The position numbers and the translations under genes were made by a program. Shown here in pieces: positions 1-7,264 of a DNA stretch of 64,000 nucleotides. The stretch is taken from NCBI RefSeq assembly GCF_025960875.1, contig NZ_JAODLR010000007.1:62001-126000 (forward strand), given 5' to 3'. Each line of letters starts with the position of its first letter. Within the stretch, counting starts at the first letter, position 1. The notes below the pieces were generated by a model, which had not been told where the DNA came from, did no database searches, and saw nothing but the letters and a program-made list of their open reading frames with translations. The DNA is from Crystallibacter permensis (GTDB lineage: Bacteria; Actinomycetota; Actinomycetes; Actinomycetales; Micrococcaceae).

Positions 1-454
1 AGGCAAGGTATCCGCCTTTCGCCGGGAAGAACGAGTCCCCGGCGTGGTTGGGATTGCCGCCGTGCAGGATCGTGCGCATCCGCTGCGTGAACGCGCTCAT
101 GTCCGGTGCGATGTCCACCTCGACTGTCTGCGTGTACCTGTCGTCGAAGTCCCGTTGTTCTTCCATGAACGTGAGCAGGGTGAGGGCGTGGAAAGCAACA
201 GCGGCCATATGCGGGGACTGGGTTTCTTCGTCAATGTCCTCGCCGCCCCAGAACGCGTTCAGGTGGCGTTGCAAAGCTGCGTAGGACTTGGACCATTCGT
301 AGCCGCGCCGCCAGTTGTGGGCAGCGTATTTCCTTGCCCCGATGCCGTAGTGGCGTGCAACGGCGGCGAGCGCTCCGGTGGGGATGAGGTCGTAGCGTTC
401 GTCTTTGGTGCCTTTCTCACCGCCGGTGGATGAGGTGGTGCGCACCTCGCTCAT
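1..454 (-). CDS. dATP/dGTP diphosphohydrolase-like phage protein (DUF5664), 3' end off-window
   Basis: About 151 residues are visible and the gene runs off the left edge, so the C-terminus is missing. The visible part contains KDERYDLIPTGAL, an ARKYAAHNWRRGYEW stretch and a late HMAAVAFHAL helix. I recognise this as the DUF5664 type that is often annotated dATP/dGTP diphosphohydrolase in actinophages; MazG-like enzymes of this kind hydrolyse dNTPs to dNMP. The start ATG overlaps the stop of the upstream gene by 4 bp (ATGA), so the two are translationally coupled. The neighbour also looks like a nucleotide enzyme, which fits a phage dNTP-pool function. The family call is from recall of the sequence pattern; enzymatic activity is inferred. 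Confidence 0.65.
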   Translation of the reverse strand, partial: MSEVRTTSSTGGEKGTKDERYDLIPTGALAAVARHYGIGARKYAAHNWRRGYEWSKSYAALQRHLNAFWGGEDIDEETQSPHMAAVAFHALTLLTFMEEQRDFDDRYTQTVEVDIAPDMSAFTQRMRTILHGGNPNHAGDSFFPAKGGYLA

Positions 455-813
455 ACTGTCACCTCGGCACGATCGAACAGCCGGTAGCCATGCGCCGGTA
501 TGCCTAGCGCGTTCGCCAGTGCCACCTCAGCGTTGGCGCCCTTTGACCTGGTCCAGCCGGGCAGGAGCGCGACGGCTTCGGCATGATCGCAAATCCAAGA
601 CAGATCATCTTTGAGTGCTGCCCGCAGGTCGAACCCGTGTTCTGCTGCATCGTGCCCGTTGGATCCTTCCGGGTTGTATCCGTTGTCGCGGTCGTTTTCG
701 GCGGGGGAGAACACTTCGTGGCCGAGTTCGCGGAGGTGTGCGGCGGCGGCGTCGAAGGCGGGGAAGTTGTAGTTGGGGAGCCCTGTCATGGGGCCGGCAA
801 GGTAGATTTTCAA
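451..813 (-). CDS. DUF4406 / nucleoside 2-deoxyribosyltransferase-like protein
   Basis: A 120-residue protein that starts at TTG, preceded by AAGGAAG about 10 nt upstream. An upstream in-frame start would only add low-complexity arginine-rich residues. The N-terminus KIYLAGPMTG is the hallmark of the nucleoside 2-deoxyribosyltransferase-like fold (DUF4406), and a later GANAEVALANALGIP segment matches the usual C-terminal half. Such proteins act on deoxynucleosides or their phosphates. It overlaps both neighbours by a few bases in a compact early operon. The exact substrate cannot be read from the sequence. Confidence 0.75.
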   Translation of the reverse strand: MKIYLAGPMTGLPNYNFPAFDAAAAHLRELGHEVFSPAENDRDNGYNPEGSNGHDAAEHGFDLRAALKDDLSWICDHAEAVALLPGWTRSKGANAEVALANALGIPAHGYRLFDRAEVTV

Positions 814-956
814 GGGGCGTCTTCTTCCTTTTTGGGTGTGCCGTAGGGGCCAACGTAGGGTTGGTTGCCGCGGTAGACGTAGGGTTTCCACCATTCGGGG
901 AGTACGGGGCCGGACACTAACCGGAGGGCGCGAATGATGGGTGGTTCAACGCTCAT
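810..956 (-). CDS. Small hypothetical phage protein (48 aa)
   Basis: A short frame that opens with ATG exactly where the upstream gene ends (ATGA overlap) and closes with a TGA that overlaps the TTG start of the next gene. The product is rich in proline, tryptophan and tyrosine in the middle (LPEWWKPYVYRGNQPYVGPY) and ends in charged residues. I do not recognise a family. Support is positional: both ends are overlapped by neighbours in a chain of coupled genes, and no alternative frame covers this stretch. Confidence 0.6.
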   Translation of the reverse strand: MSVEPPIIRALRLVSGPVLPEWWKPYVYRGNQPYVGPYGTPKKEEDAP

Positions 957-1129
957 TGGTCGGCGCTCCTGCTGTAGGTGTTGTGTTCGGGGATGACCAG
1001 TGTGGCTTGCATGCGCTCACGGATGGCGGGGGCGGCGTGGCCGGGGATGATCACACTGACCAGTAGGGCGCCGCACAGTGTGGGGTGGGGTGTGGTGGCG
1101 TACACCCTTCCGCGTATCTCCCGGCTCAC
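953..1129 (-). CDS. Small hypothetical phage protein (58 aa)
   Basis: It starts with GTG in a GTGA overlap with the preceding gene's stop and ends with a TGA overlapping the next ATG. The product begins SREIRGRVYATTPHP and has a hydrophobic middle (CGALLVSVIIPGHAAPA). The whole may be a small beta-rich domain rather than a membrane segment. No family is recognised. The four-base overlaps at both ends are the main evidence that it is translated. Confidence 0.55.
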   Translation of the reverse strand: MSREIRGRVYATTPHPTLCGALLVSVIIPGHAAPAIRERMQATLVIPEHNTYSRSADQ

Positions 1130-1398
1130 GCTGCTGCGTCCTTCACAGTGGCGAATGCCGGGCCGGGGAGTTCCCGCAACTGTGCGACGGCAATGTCTCG
1201 TTCGGCAGTAACCAGTGCTAGGGCGGCCAGCAGGTCGCGGATGGCGTCGGCACCGTGGATGAGGATGCTGTCGTCTTGTTCGCCGTGCATCCTGAATCGG
1301 CGTAGCCGTTCTTCCGTGTTTTCGGGTGTGCCGGCGATGCTGCGTGCGGGCATGGGCCGGTTGTAAATGGTGTCGGTGTACAGCGGGTAGGTGCTCAT
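1126..1398 (-). CDS. Hypothetical phage protein (90 aa)
   Basis: An early-operon gene of unknown function, coupled by short overlaps to both neighbours. The N-terminal part is polar (YTDTIYNRPMPARSIAGTPENT). The C-terminal half is a long predicted helix (ADAIRDLLAALALVTAERDIAVAQLREL), probably a coiled-coil or dimerisation helix. No catalytic motif is visible. Confidence 0.65.
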   Translation of the reverse strand: MSTYPLYTDTIYNRPMPARSIAGTPENTEERLRRFRMHGEQDDSILIHGADAIRDLLAALALVTAERDIAVAQLRELPGPAFATVKDAAA

Positions 1399-1643
1399 TG
1401 TTCCCCCTCGGTTCGGTACGGGTTTGGGCTAGGCGGGCCGGGAAATGCGGGGCGGCCTATCTTGTGGGCTGCGATAGCGCGGGATGCGTAACGCATGCCG
1501 GACTTCTGTCCTTCGTCCCATGCTTGTGCTTTGGCTGCCCGGATCAGCTGGTCCACCCACGGTTGAGCCCGTGACGTGATGCTGATGGTTCGGTCGGTGA
1601 GCGGGTACTCCACCGCGTCAATCATCCTGGCGGTGATGCTCAT
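1395..1643 (-). CDS. Hypothetical phage protein (82 aa)
   Basis: The gene is coupled to its downstream neighbour by a 4-bp overlap and sits 2 bp from the upstream gene. The central part WVDQLIRAAKAQAWDEGQKSG resembles the small phage proteins described only as 'AWDEGhxxG' hypotheticals, and the C-terminus is proline-rich (PAFPGPPSPNPY). I recognise the pattern as common in actinophages but know of no function. Confidence 0.65.
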   Translation of the reverse strand: MSITARMIDAVEYPLTDRTISITSRAQPWVDQLIRAAKAQAWDEGQKSGMRYASRAIAAHKIGRPAFPGPPSPNPYRTEGEQ

Positions 1644-1645
1644 AG

Positions 1646-1909
1646 TTAGAACGCTTTCGCTGAGTAGTAGGCGTCACGTGCTGCAGCTTGTTCGGGGCCG
1701 TTCATGTCGAGCCAGTCCAGGTAGCTGATGTTCTGGTGCATGATGACCTGCAGTTCCTCAGCTGTGGGTGCCGGGATGTTCACGGGGCGGCTGTCGGGTT
1801 CCACCCCGTCGTGGCGGGTGGTTCCCCAGTAGATGAGGGTGGCGCCGGCCAATACGATGCCCACACCGATGATGATGAGCGCGGCGGTGAGAAACGTTTC
1901 CCCGCTCAT
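1646..1909 (-). CDS. Small membrane protein (87 aa), phage
   Basis: The N-terminal region (about residues 5-28, FLTAALIIIGVGIVLAGATLI) is one clear transmembrane helix, followed by a soluble tail of about 55 residues. It overlaps the upstream gene by 4 bp. One-helix membrane proteins inside early operons are often superinfection-exclusion or host-takeover factors, but nothing here identifies which. Function unknown. Confidence 0.65.
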   Translation of the reverse strand: MSGETFLTAALIIIGVGIVLAGATLIYWGTTRHDGVEPDSRPVNIPAPTAEELQVIMHQNISYLDWLDMNGPEQAAARDAYYSAKAF

Positions 1910-2307
1910 GACGCGGCCTGTTCGAGTTCAATGATGCGGTCAATGAGCTTCTGCGTGTAGGGCAGCTGGCCGCTGTACCCCGGGACAGAGGTGAACTCAT
2001 CCGCCAGAGCGTCCCGGCGCTTAGTCAAGGCTTCGGCTTTCGCACGTTCGGCGCGGCCCTCTTCGTGAACTTCCAGCGCAAGGATGGCTTCGTGGACCTT
2101 AGCGGGCGCTTCGAACGGCGGGTGTGCTGCATCGAGGATGGCCAGCGCGATGGCGGGCGCGTCTGCCGGGTTGAAGAATCCGCTGGTGGATGTGTGCGTG
2201 GTCAGTGAGATGCGGAGTCCGGACGGGACCTTGGTGATTTCGAGGCGGTCGAAGTCTCGGCCTTGTGTGACGATGCCGCTGAATTCGGCTCTTGGGTTGG
2301 CTTTCAT
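1906..2307 (-). CDS. Hypothetical phage protein (133 aa), first gene of a repressor-controlled unit
   Basis: This is the promoter-proximal gene of the leftmost early unit: a sigma-70-like promoter with two operator copies lies directly upstream. The N-terminal half looks like a beta-sheet domain (FDRLEITKVPSGLRISLTTHT) followed by a helix, and the second half is a charged helix (EEGRAERAKAEALTKRRDAL). AAGGGG 10 nt before the ATG serves as ribosome-binding site. I do not recognise the family. Confidence 0.7.
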   Translation of the reverse strand: MKANPRAEFSGIVTQGRDFDRLEITKVPSGLRISLTTHTSTSGFFNPADAPAIALAILDAAHPPFEAPAKVHEAILALEVHEEGRAERAKAEALTKRRDALADEFTSVPGYSGQLPYTQKLIDRIIELEQAAS

Positions 2308-2338
2308 GGTGTGTCCCCTTGGTTTGGCTGATGAAACG

Positions 2339-2367
2339 ATCGTACCTACTAGCAGTTGTGTTGTCTA
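2339..2367 (-). promoter_or_regulatory. Early promoter with two embedded operators
   Basis: On the minus strand TAGACA (2362-2367) and TACGAT (2339-2344) are separated by 17 bp. One operator copy (2346-2358, CTACTAGCAGTTG) fills the spacer. A second (2368-2380, CTACCAGCAGTAG) starts just upstream of the -35 box, 22 bp from the first. The placement predicts repression of the gene that starts at 2307. Confidence 0.65.
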
Positions 2368-2380
2368 CTACCAGCAGTAG
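2346..2380. promoter_or_regulatory. Operator pair A (2346-2358, 2368-2380)
   Basis: Two 13-bp dyads, CTACTAGCAGTTG and CTACCAGCAGTAG, start 22 bp apart. The second is the copy closest to the consensus CTACYRGCAGTAG. Similar pairs occur upstream of other early genes. Confidence 0.7.
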
Positions 2381-2382
2381 TG

Positions 2383-2751
2383 TCAGCGGACATGAGTGCG
2401 GGCACCGGTCAGCAGTGCGACCAGGTCGGCCATGGTCATTGTCACCCACTGATCCTCCGGCTGGCCTTTGCCATGGCGTTTGTGCACGATCACCCCGGCC
2501 AGCGCGTCGTCGTTCCCGCGCTCGGTTTCGGTTTCGGCTGCCCATGTGCCGAGCATCGTTTTCGCGGTGTTCTTGCACTCGATGACGAGCCGGCCGCCCA
2601 TGTGGCGGACGCCGCCGATGTCGCCGCGGTCCTTCGCGCCCGTCTTGGCGCGCCGTTCGATCCGGTCGTCCACGTGCTCGTTCAGGTAGCCGGCAATGGA
2701 TGTTTCGAACCTGGTTCCTGCCTGTTTGGCGCTTGCCCTTGTGCGTGCCAT
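2383..2751 (-). CDS. Holliday junction resolvase-like PD-(D/E)XK nuclease
   Basis: 122 residues, counting from the ATG that has GGGAG 5 nt upstream (longer in-frame starts are less well placed). The arrangement of an N-terminal glutamate (FETSIAGYL), then GDIGGV, then VIECKN is the E...D...ExK core of PD-(D/E)XK nucleases of the Hjc/VRR type. These cleave four-way junctions or trim replication intermediates. In a phage with a RecET-like system and its own clamp, resolving recombination intermediates before packaging is the likely role. Hjc-like calls are common for this arrangement, but a general endonuclease cannot be excluded. Confidence 0.7.
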   Translation of the reverse strand: MARTRASAKQAGTRFETSIAGYLNEHVDDRIERRAKTGAKDRGDIGGVRHMGGRLVIECKNTAKTMLGTWAAETETERGNDDALAGVIVHKRHGKGQPEDQWVTMTMADLVALLTGARTHVR

Positions 2752-2811
2752 GTTTCTCCCTTGCGCCCACAGAATCGTTTCTGCGGGCCTTATTGATGGT
2801 TGCTGGTCCAA

Positions 2812-2824
2812 CTACTGCCAATAG
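2812..2824. promoter_or_regulatory. Operator copy B
   Basis: CTACTGCCAATAG matches 12 of 13 positions of the reverse-complement form seen at 14494. On the minus strand it lies just downstream of a possible -10 box TAGAAT (2827-2832), in front of the resolvase gene. A much weaker copy begins 22 bp away at 2790. Confidence 0.55.
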
Positions 2825-2829
2825 GTATT

Positions 2830-3180
2830 CTAGGCAGCCCTACCCCGCAAAGAACCGTTACGGGCGGCACGTTCCGACCTAGGCCGCACCCGCTGATCCA
2901 TAACACCCACCTTCGGAGCCCGGTAGTTCGGGTACAACTCAGCCACACACTCAGCCAACCTAGCCCGCCCCACAGCAAACGACGTAGGGTTCCGAGCCTC
3001 AGCGGCGGCCTTCACCGCCAACGCGCCCTTCATCACCGAATACGTGTCAGCCTTCGCCTCAAAATACCGGCGCCGACGCTGTGCCGCTTTGATCTTCGCC
3101 CGCAACAACTCAGACTGCACTACACGCAGTTCATCGGACATGGCTGCGTACTGCTCGGGGCTTACCGGTTCGGTGCTCAT
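2830..3180 (-). CDS. Hypothetical helical phage protein (116 aa)
   Basis: The start chosen is the ATG that overlaps the stop of the upstream gene (ATGA). Longer frames upstream would overlap that gene and are rich in proline and arginine. The product is largely alpha-helical and basic (VQSELLRAKIKAAQRRRRYFEAKAD), ending in an arginine-rich tail, so nucleic-acid binding is possible. The function is not recognised. Confidence 0.65.
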   Translation of the reverse strand: MSTEPVSPEQYAAMSDELRVVQSELLRAKIKAAQRRRRYFEAKADTYSVMKGALAVKAAAEARNPTSFAVGRARLAECVAELYPNYRAPKVGVMDQRVRPRSERAARNGSLRGRAA

Positions 3181-3542
3181 GATGGTTCTCCGTTCGTAGA
3201 ATGTTGGTTCCCCGTAGGGAGGGTCTGCTCGTCTTCGTCGTCGGGGAGGTTGCTGCTCATGTGGTGGTGCCCGCAGAGGGGCCAGATCATTCCGCACCAT
3301 GAGCAGTTGGGGCCGTTGCCGTCCATGTCGAACATGGGTTGCGCGGTGTTGGCACCGAATCGTTCCATTTTGTTGAGGATCCAGTCGGCGGCTTTGAGTG
3401 CTTGGTCGTCGTCGAGTTCGAGTTCGTCGCGGACTTCGCGCACGAATTTCATGGTTGCCTGGTACGGGGCCGGCTTGCTCATGACGGGCCGGTTCCCTTG
3501 GGCGGGGATCATTATTGCTTGGAATTCGGGGTTTAGGCTCAT
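3177..3542 (-). CDS. Hypothetical phage protein with a Cys/His cluster (121 aa)
   Basis: It starts at the ATG with AGGAAA upstream, overlapping the previous stop by 4 bp. The centre is helical (MKFVREVRDELELDDDQALK), and near residue 84 there is CSWCGMIWPLCGHHH, a plausible zinc knuckle with three cysteines and three histidines. It lies between the replication-initiator region and the resolvase, suggesting a DNA-replication accessory role. That role is inference only. Confidence 0.65.
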   Translation of the reverse strand: MSLNPEFQAIMIPAQGNRPVMSKPAPYQATMKFVREVRDELELDDDQALKAADWILNKMERFGANTAQPMFDMDGNGPNCSWCGMIWPLCGHHHMSSNLPDDEDEQTLPTGNQHSTNGEPS

Positions 3543-4018
3543 GGTGTTTTCCTTTCGGTGGCGGCTCGGATCATGTCCCTGAAATTCGGGGGAGCCGGTT
3601 TCTTCAACGGTTTGCAGTGCTTGCAGGTGGACATGTCTTCGAGCGGGTGTTCCTCGCATGGTGGTTCGTTCCCGATCGCGGCAGTGTGTGCTGGTGATGC
3701 GGCTTTCTCGTCGGTGAGCCAGTGCTTCCCGTCTTTGAAAATGATGATCGGGGTTTTCTTCTCCGGATTCCTGGCAACCTTCACGGCAGCTTCCACGAGG
3801 GCGGGGAATGGTGCGTAGGTCCGGTGCTCCCACAACAGTTTCATCATGGACGGGACTTCCCATTCCGGGCGGAGTTGCTTGAGTAGCTGGGCTAGTAGCG
3901 TGGCTTGGATTTCGGTTAGCTCGGATGAATGATTTTCAGCAGGCAAACGTCCGGTTGGGGAGTTCGGCGGTTGCGACGGTTCGAGCATTCTGGTTCGCGT
4001 CTCCTGGTTAGTTAACAT
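3539..4018 (-). CDS. Hypothetical protein near the replication module (159 aa), possible helicase-loader-like
   Basis: It follows the initiator-like gene across a 146-bp non-coding array. The product has a helical central part (LAQLLKQLRPEWEVPSMMKL) and a C-terminal CEEHPLEDMSTCKHC cluster that could bind zinc. Proteins in this position in actinophages sometimes act as helicase loaders, but no P-loop is visible here, so I do not assign that role. An alternative ATG 10 codons downstream (3988) has an AGGAG box 13 nt away; the longer start is kept because it follows the array directly. Confidence 0.6.
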   Translation of the reverse strand: MLTNQETRTRMLEPSQPPNSPTGRLPAENHSSELTEIQATLLAQLLKQLRPEWEVPSMMKLLWEHRTYAPFPALVEAAVKVARNPEKKTPIIIFKDGKHWLTDEKAASPAHTAAIGNEPPCEEHPLEDMSTCKHCKPLKKPAPPNFRDMIRAATERKTP

Positions 4019-4092
4019 CTTTGGTGAGTATTGCTTGCTGGTTGTAGGGATGATGGTTGTAGGAGTAGGTAGAAGGGTTAAGGGAGTAGGCC

Positions 4093-4210
4093 ACCCCTTT
4101 CATGGAGGGGTCCAGTTACCCTTTCCGATACCCTTTATGGACCCCTATCGGGACCCCTTTTCGGTCATGTTCCCCAACCTGTTAGCGATACTGTTTCGGG
4201 GACCCTTTCC
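4093..4210. repeat. Iteron-like array, candidate phage replication origin
   Basis: Six copies of the pattern (G/T/C)ACCC(C)TTT occur on the plus strand, beginning at 4093, 4117, 4129, 4140, 4152 and 4201 (the 4140 copy is degenerate, GACCCCTAT). Four of them are phased 11-12 bp apart, that is on the same face of the helix. An 8-bp inverted repeat GGGGTCCA / TGGACCCC (4107-4114, 4138-4145) lies inside. The array spans the 3' end of the initiator-like gene and the non-coding gap after it, the classical place for an origin. Confidence 0.5.
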
Positions 4211-4680
4211 GCTGCTATTTCGGTGGGGTTGAGGGAGGGTTTCCGTAGGATTTCGGTGAGGCTATCCCACCCCTTCAACATGGGGTCATCGACCTGTAAC
4301 CGCTTGAGCTCATGAACCAGTACCCCGCGCAGTTTCCGGGACGCGACAGCACCGTAAGCCTTGGCCACAGCGACACCCATTTTGGGTTGCTTGAGCAGCC
4401 CGTCGTGGCGGATGAACGAGCGGATGAGCGCTTCCTCCGTGTCCTCGTCAATGACCAGGTAGAGTGCGTCCTGCAGTTCGGTGGCAGCGGATTCGAGGAC
4501 GTCGAGGGTGAGGCCCTTGGACTTGGGGATGATGCGCTTCGGCCGCCAGTCAGCGACACCAGCGAGGGACAGGTCGTCGGTGAGCAGGTAGAAGTACAGC
4601 CACTGCGCGATGGGTGACAGGTCTAGGAAGTCGTCGTCCAACCAGATGAGACGTTTGATGCGAGCGTATTCGCCGGCCAT
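4165..4680 (-). CDS. Phage replication initiator / replisome-organiser-like DNA-binding protein
   Basis: 171 residues from an ATG with AAAGGA 6 nt upstream. The N-terminal region (YARIKRLIWLDDDFLDLSPIAQWLYFYLLT) has the pattern of the winged-helix N-terminal domain found in phage replisome organisers and related HTH proteins, and a second basic helical part follows (AYGAVASRKLRGVLVHELKRL). The C-terminus lies over the first copy of a repeat array. An operator pair sits in front of it, so it probably heads a repressor-controlled unit. I infer that it binds the adjacent repeats to start replication. Confidence 0.6.
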   Translation of the reverse strand: MAGEYARIKRLIWLDDDFLDLSPIAQWLYFYLLTDDLSLAGVADWRPKRIIPKSKGLTLDVLESAATELQDALYLVIDEDTEEALIRSFIRHDGLLKQPKMGVAVAKAYGAVASRKLRGVLVHELKRLQVDDPMLKGWDSLTEILRKPSLNPTEIAAERVPETVSLTGWGT

Positions 4681-4695
4681 GGTGAGTCCTTTCCC

Positions 4696-4730
4696 CTACT
4701 GCTGATTGTTGCCAAGGCTACCAGCAGTAG
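4696..4730. promoter_or_regulatory. Operator pair C (4696-4708, 4718-4730)
   Basis: CTACTGCTGATTG and a perfect second copy of CTACCAGCAGTAG start 22 bp apart, in the 64-bp gap before the initiator-like gene. A TTGGCA (minus strand, 4710-4715) lies between them, but no convincing -10 is visible, so transcription may come from further upstream and be blocked here. Confidence 0.65.
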
Positions 4731-4744
4731 GTTTGCCGGGCATG

Positions 4745-7264
4745 CTAAGCGGCGGCGGTTTCGGTGAGGTCGAACAGTGAGGGCATGTCGCGTTTGCGTT
4801 CCTCCGCCTGCAGGTACTTCACGGAGTCGAGGAAGTACCCGGTGTTGAGCTCGGATGCGCGTCCGCGGCGCCCTGCTTTGATGGCGCGGAGGGGTACGGT
4901 GCCGATGCCGCCGAAGGGGTCGAACACGAGGTCGTCTTCGTTGGAGTACCGGTTGATGAGCCTGTCGACGATGTCGAATTGGAGGGGGCAGACGTGCATG
5001 GCCAGGTTGCGGCGCTTCTGCTCCCCGTTGAGCGTGAGCATGCGGTTGACGTCGTGCCACACTTCGGGGTGCCAGGATCCGGGAGCCAATGACATGAACG
5101 TGGCCGGCAGTTTGCCTTTGCCTTCGAGCTCTTCACCAATGCGGATGTGGGATTCGTAGTCGTACACTTCGCGGAGGGTTTGCTGCGTGAACATGCGGGA
5201 CATCTGATCACCGGGCAGTGCTGCGAGCTCGTCAGGCGTCATTGGCCGATCGCCGGAGGACCGCCAGAACGCGTGCGCGTCAACCTGCCAGCGTGCCCGC
5301 GTGTAGTCGGCCTTGTCCTTCGTCACAGGGGCGTCGGCGTAGCCCTTGGAACGGTCGGTCTGCGGCTTGTGGAACAGCAGAATGTACTCCGGTGACCCGG
5401 CACCCATTTTGGAGCCGTCCTTGCACTGCTCGGACCAGCCGAGCCGGTACGTCTGGTTGTTCTCGCGGACAACATCTGTGACGACGGTGATCATGCCCAT
5501 GAAGTCGAAGCCGTGCTTGATGCCGTGCATCAGCGCTTCGGCGTGGAACGGGGAGACGGTGGGCACGCCGGCCCCGGTGACGTTGCCAAACAGGATCCGG
5601 TCTTTCACATGGCAGGCGTAGATCCTGCCGGGCGCCAGGATGCGGTGCAGCTGCGGGGTAAGGAAGTCCATTTGCGCCCAGAAGTGCTCGTTGTTATCGG
5701 TGTGCCCGAAGTCGTTGTAGGACGGCGTGTATTCGTAGTGGTTGGAGAACGGGATGCTGGTGACGATGAGGTCAACGGAGTTCTCGTCCATGATGCTGGT
5801 TTCGGCGACGCAGTCGTTGTTGGCGAGGGTCCAGCCTTCGCCGTTGGCTTCGATGCGGTCGATGCCCATGGAGCGTGTGAGAGCGTCGTTGATGGACGTT
5901 TGCGATAGACCGTGCTCTTGGATGATTTTGGTCATGTTCTTGGTCAGCTCCTTGTGTGCGGCCCATTTGGTTTTGAGGGTGGCGACGACTTCGCGCTCGG
6001 ATTCGGCGTGCACAATGTGGACAGTGCAGGGCCGATCCTGTCCGAAGCGTTGGATGCGGTGGACGGACTGGATGAAGTCGTTGAATTTGTGGGTGATGCC
6101 CACGTAGACGGCGGTGTTGCACTGCTGCAGGTTCAGGCCTTGGCCGAGCATGACGGGCTTGCCGATGAGGGCGTAGGTTTCCCGGTTGCGCCACGCTTCG
6201 ATGCGACTCTCTGTTTCCTCAATCGACAGCGAACCGTGCACAGATGAGTAGGTGAGGCCGGCCGCCTTGAGCGCTTGCTCGATGGCCGTTTGCTCGTCGT
6301 TCAAGTCGCACCAAAGAATGATCTGATCATCCGTAGAACCGCCATGCTCGAGGACGAGCTCGGTGAGACGTTCCACCCGGGCGGGCAGCGTGTCCCGTTT
6401 CTCCTTCGCAGCCTGGGGGAGTCCCATGCCGATGCCGCGCAGCAGCGTGCCCTGCCCGTCACGGTCCACGGCCGCGGTGGAGTGGTCTACCCCTACTTCG
6501 TGCCAGAGGTCGGTGAGCGGCGGCAGGTCGTAGCCGGTGGCGTCGAATCCGAGGTCGGCGGGGGATTGCAGGAAGATGGACCAGGAGTTCAGCCACAACC
6601 AGAACTCCTGTTCCTTGTGCGGGTACAGGGTGAGGTTGTTCGCCTGCGTCGAGTCGCGCTGAAAGAACCGGGTGAGCGCCTGCCCGGTGTCCATGACACC
6701 TAGGAATCCGGCGTAGTGGATGAGTTCCTTGTACCGGTTGGGGGACGGGGTGGCGGTGGCCACGAAACGGTAGGCGACGTCTTCGAACAGGGTGAGGAAC
6801 GTCTGATAGGTTTTCGATCCGAACGAGCGGAGGACGCCGGCTTCGTCGAGGGACACGGCGGTGAATAGTGCTGGGTCGAGTTTGCCGTCGCGCACGGTTT
6901 CGTAGTTGGTGAGGTAGATGCCGGGCCCGTCGATTTCCTCGGCACGGCGGATGAACCTGGCTTCGATGCCGAGCTTGCGGGCGTCGGTCATGAACTCTTG
7001 GCGGACGCCGAGCGGGCAGACTATGAGTCCGGATCCTCCGGCTTCCTCCAAGGTGAGGCGTACGGTTTCGAGTTGCATGATGGACTTGCCTAGCCCGAAC
7101 GCGGCGAAGATGGCGCGGCGCCCGCCCTCGACTGCCCACTGGACAATGGATTGCTGGTGGTCTTTGAGGATGGTATTGATCCGGTCCGCGTCGATTTCGA
7201 ACCCGTACCGCTTATCGAAGTTCACCTTCTCCTTGAGAAAGTCGGCGTAGTCGATGCTGCTCAT
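4745..7264 (-). CDS. SF2 (Snf2-like) helicase fused to a DNA amino-methyltransferase
   Basis: An 839-residue two-part protein. Residues 30-440 form a Snf2/SF2 helicase: Walker A-like FGLGKS (56-61), LDEA (139-142), TATP (170-173) and motif VI HRIQRFGQ (402-409). Residues 475-839 form a beta-type N4/N6 methyltransferase, with the catalytic motif TSIPFSN (near 502-508) ahead of the SAM motif FDPFGGIG (781-788). The usual (D/S)PP(Y/F) is SIPF here, with one proline replaced. There is no recognisable nuclease domain, so this is a modification/translocation enzyme, perhaps protecting phage DNA while tracking along it. The start overlaps the upstream stop (ATGA) and has GAGAGGAAA upstream. Such fusions are known in phages; the target site is unknown. 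Confidence 0.85.
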   Translation of the reverse strand: MSSIDYADFLKEKVNFDKRYGFEIDADRINTILKDHQQSIVQWAVEGGRRAIFAAFGLGKSIMQLETVRLTLEEAGGSGLIVCPLGVRQEFMTDARKLGIEARFIRRAEEIDGPGIYLTNYETVRDGKLDPALFTAVSLDEAGVLRSFGSKTYQTFLTLFEDVAYRFVATATPSPNRYKELIHYAGFLGVMDTGQALTRFFQRDSTQANNLTLYPHKEQEFWLWLNSWSIFLQSPADLGFDATGYDLPPLTDLWHEVGVDHSTAAVDRDGQGTLLRGIGMGLPQAAKEKRDTLPARVERLTELVLEHGGSTDDQIILWCDLNDEQTAIEQALKAAGLTYSSVHGSLSIEETESRIEAWRNRETYALIGKPVMLGQGLNLQQCNTAVYVGITHKFNDFIQSVHRIQRFGQDRPCTVHIVHAESEREVVATLKTKWAAHKELTKNMTKIIQEHGLSQTSINDALTRSMGIDRIEANGEGWTLANNDCVAETSIMDENSVDLIVTSIPFSNHYEYTPSYNDFGHTDNNEHFWAQMDFLTPQLHRILAPGRIYACHVKDRILFGNVTGAGVPTVSPFHAEALMHGIKHGFDFMGMITVVTDVVRENNQTYRLGWSEQCKDGSKMGAGSPEYILLFHKPQTDRSKGYADAPVTKDKADYTRARWQVDAHAFWRSSGDRPMTPDELAALPGDQMSRMFTQQTLREVYDYESHIRIGEELEGKGKLPATFMSLAPGSWHPEVWHDVNRMLTLNGEQKRRNLAMHVCPLQFDIVDRLINRYSNEDDLVFDPFGGIGTVPLRAIKAGRRGRASELNTGYFLDSVKYLQAEERKRDMPSLFDLTETAAA

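Noticed and set aside
1-454. Claim that this is a Z-genome (2-aminoadenine) phage
   Set aside because: Only a MazZ-like/DUF5664 gene is visible; purZ and datZ are not in the window.
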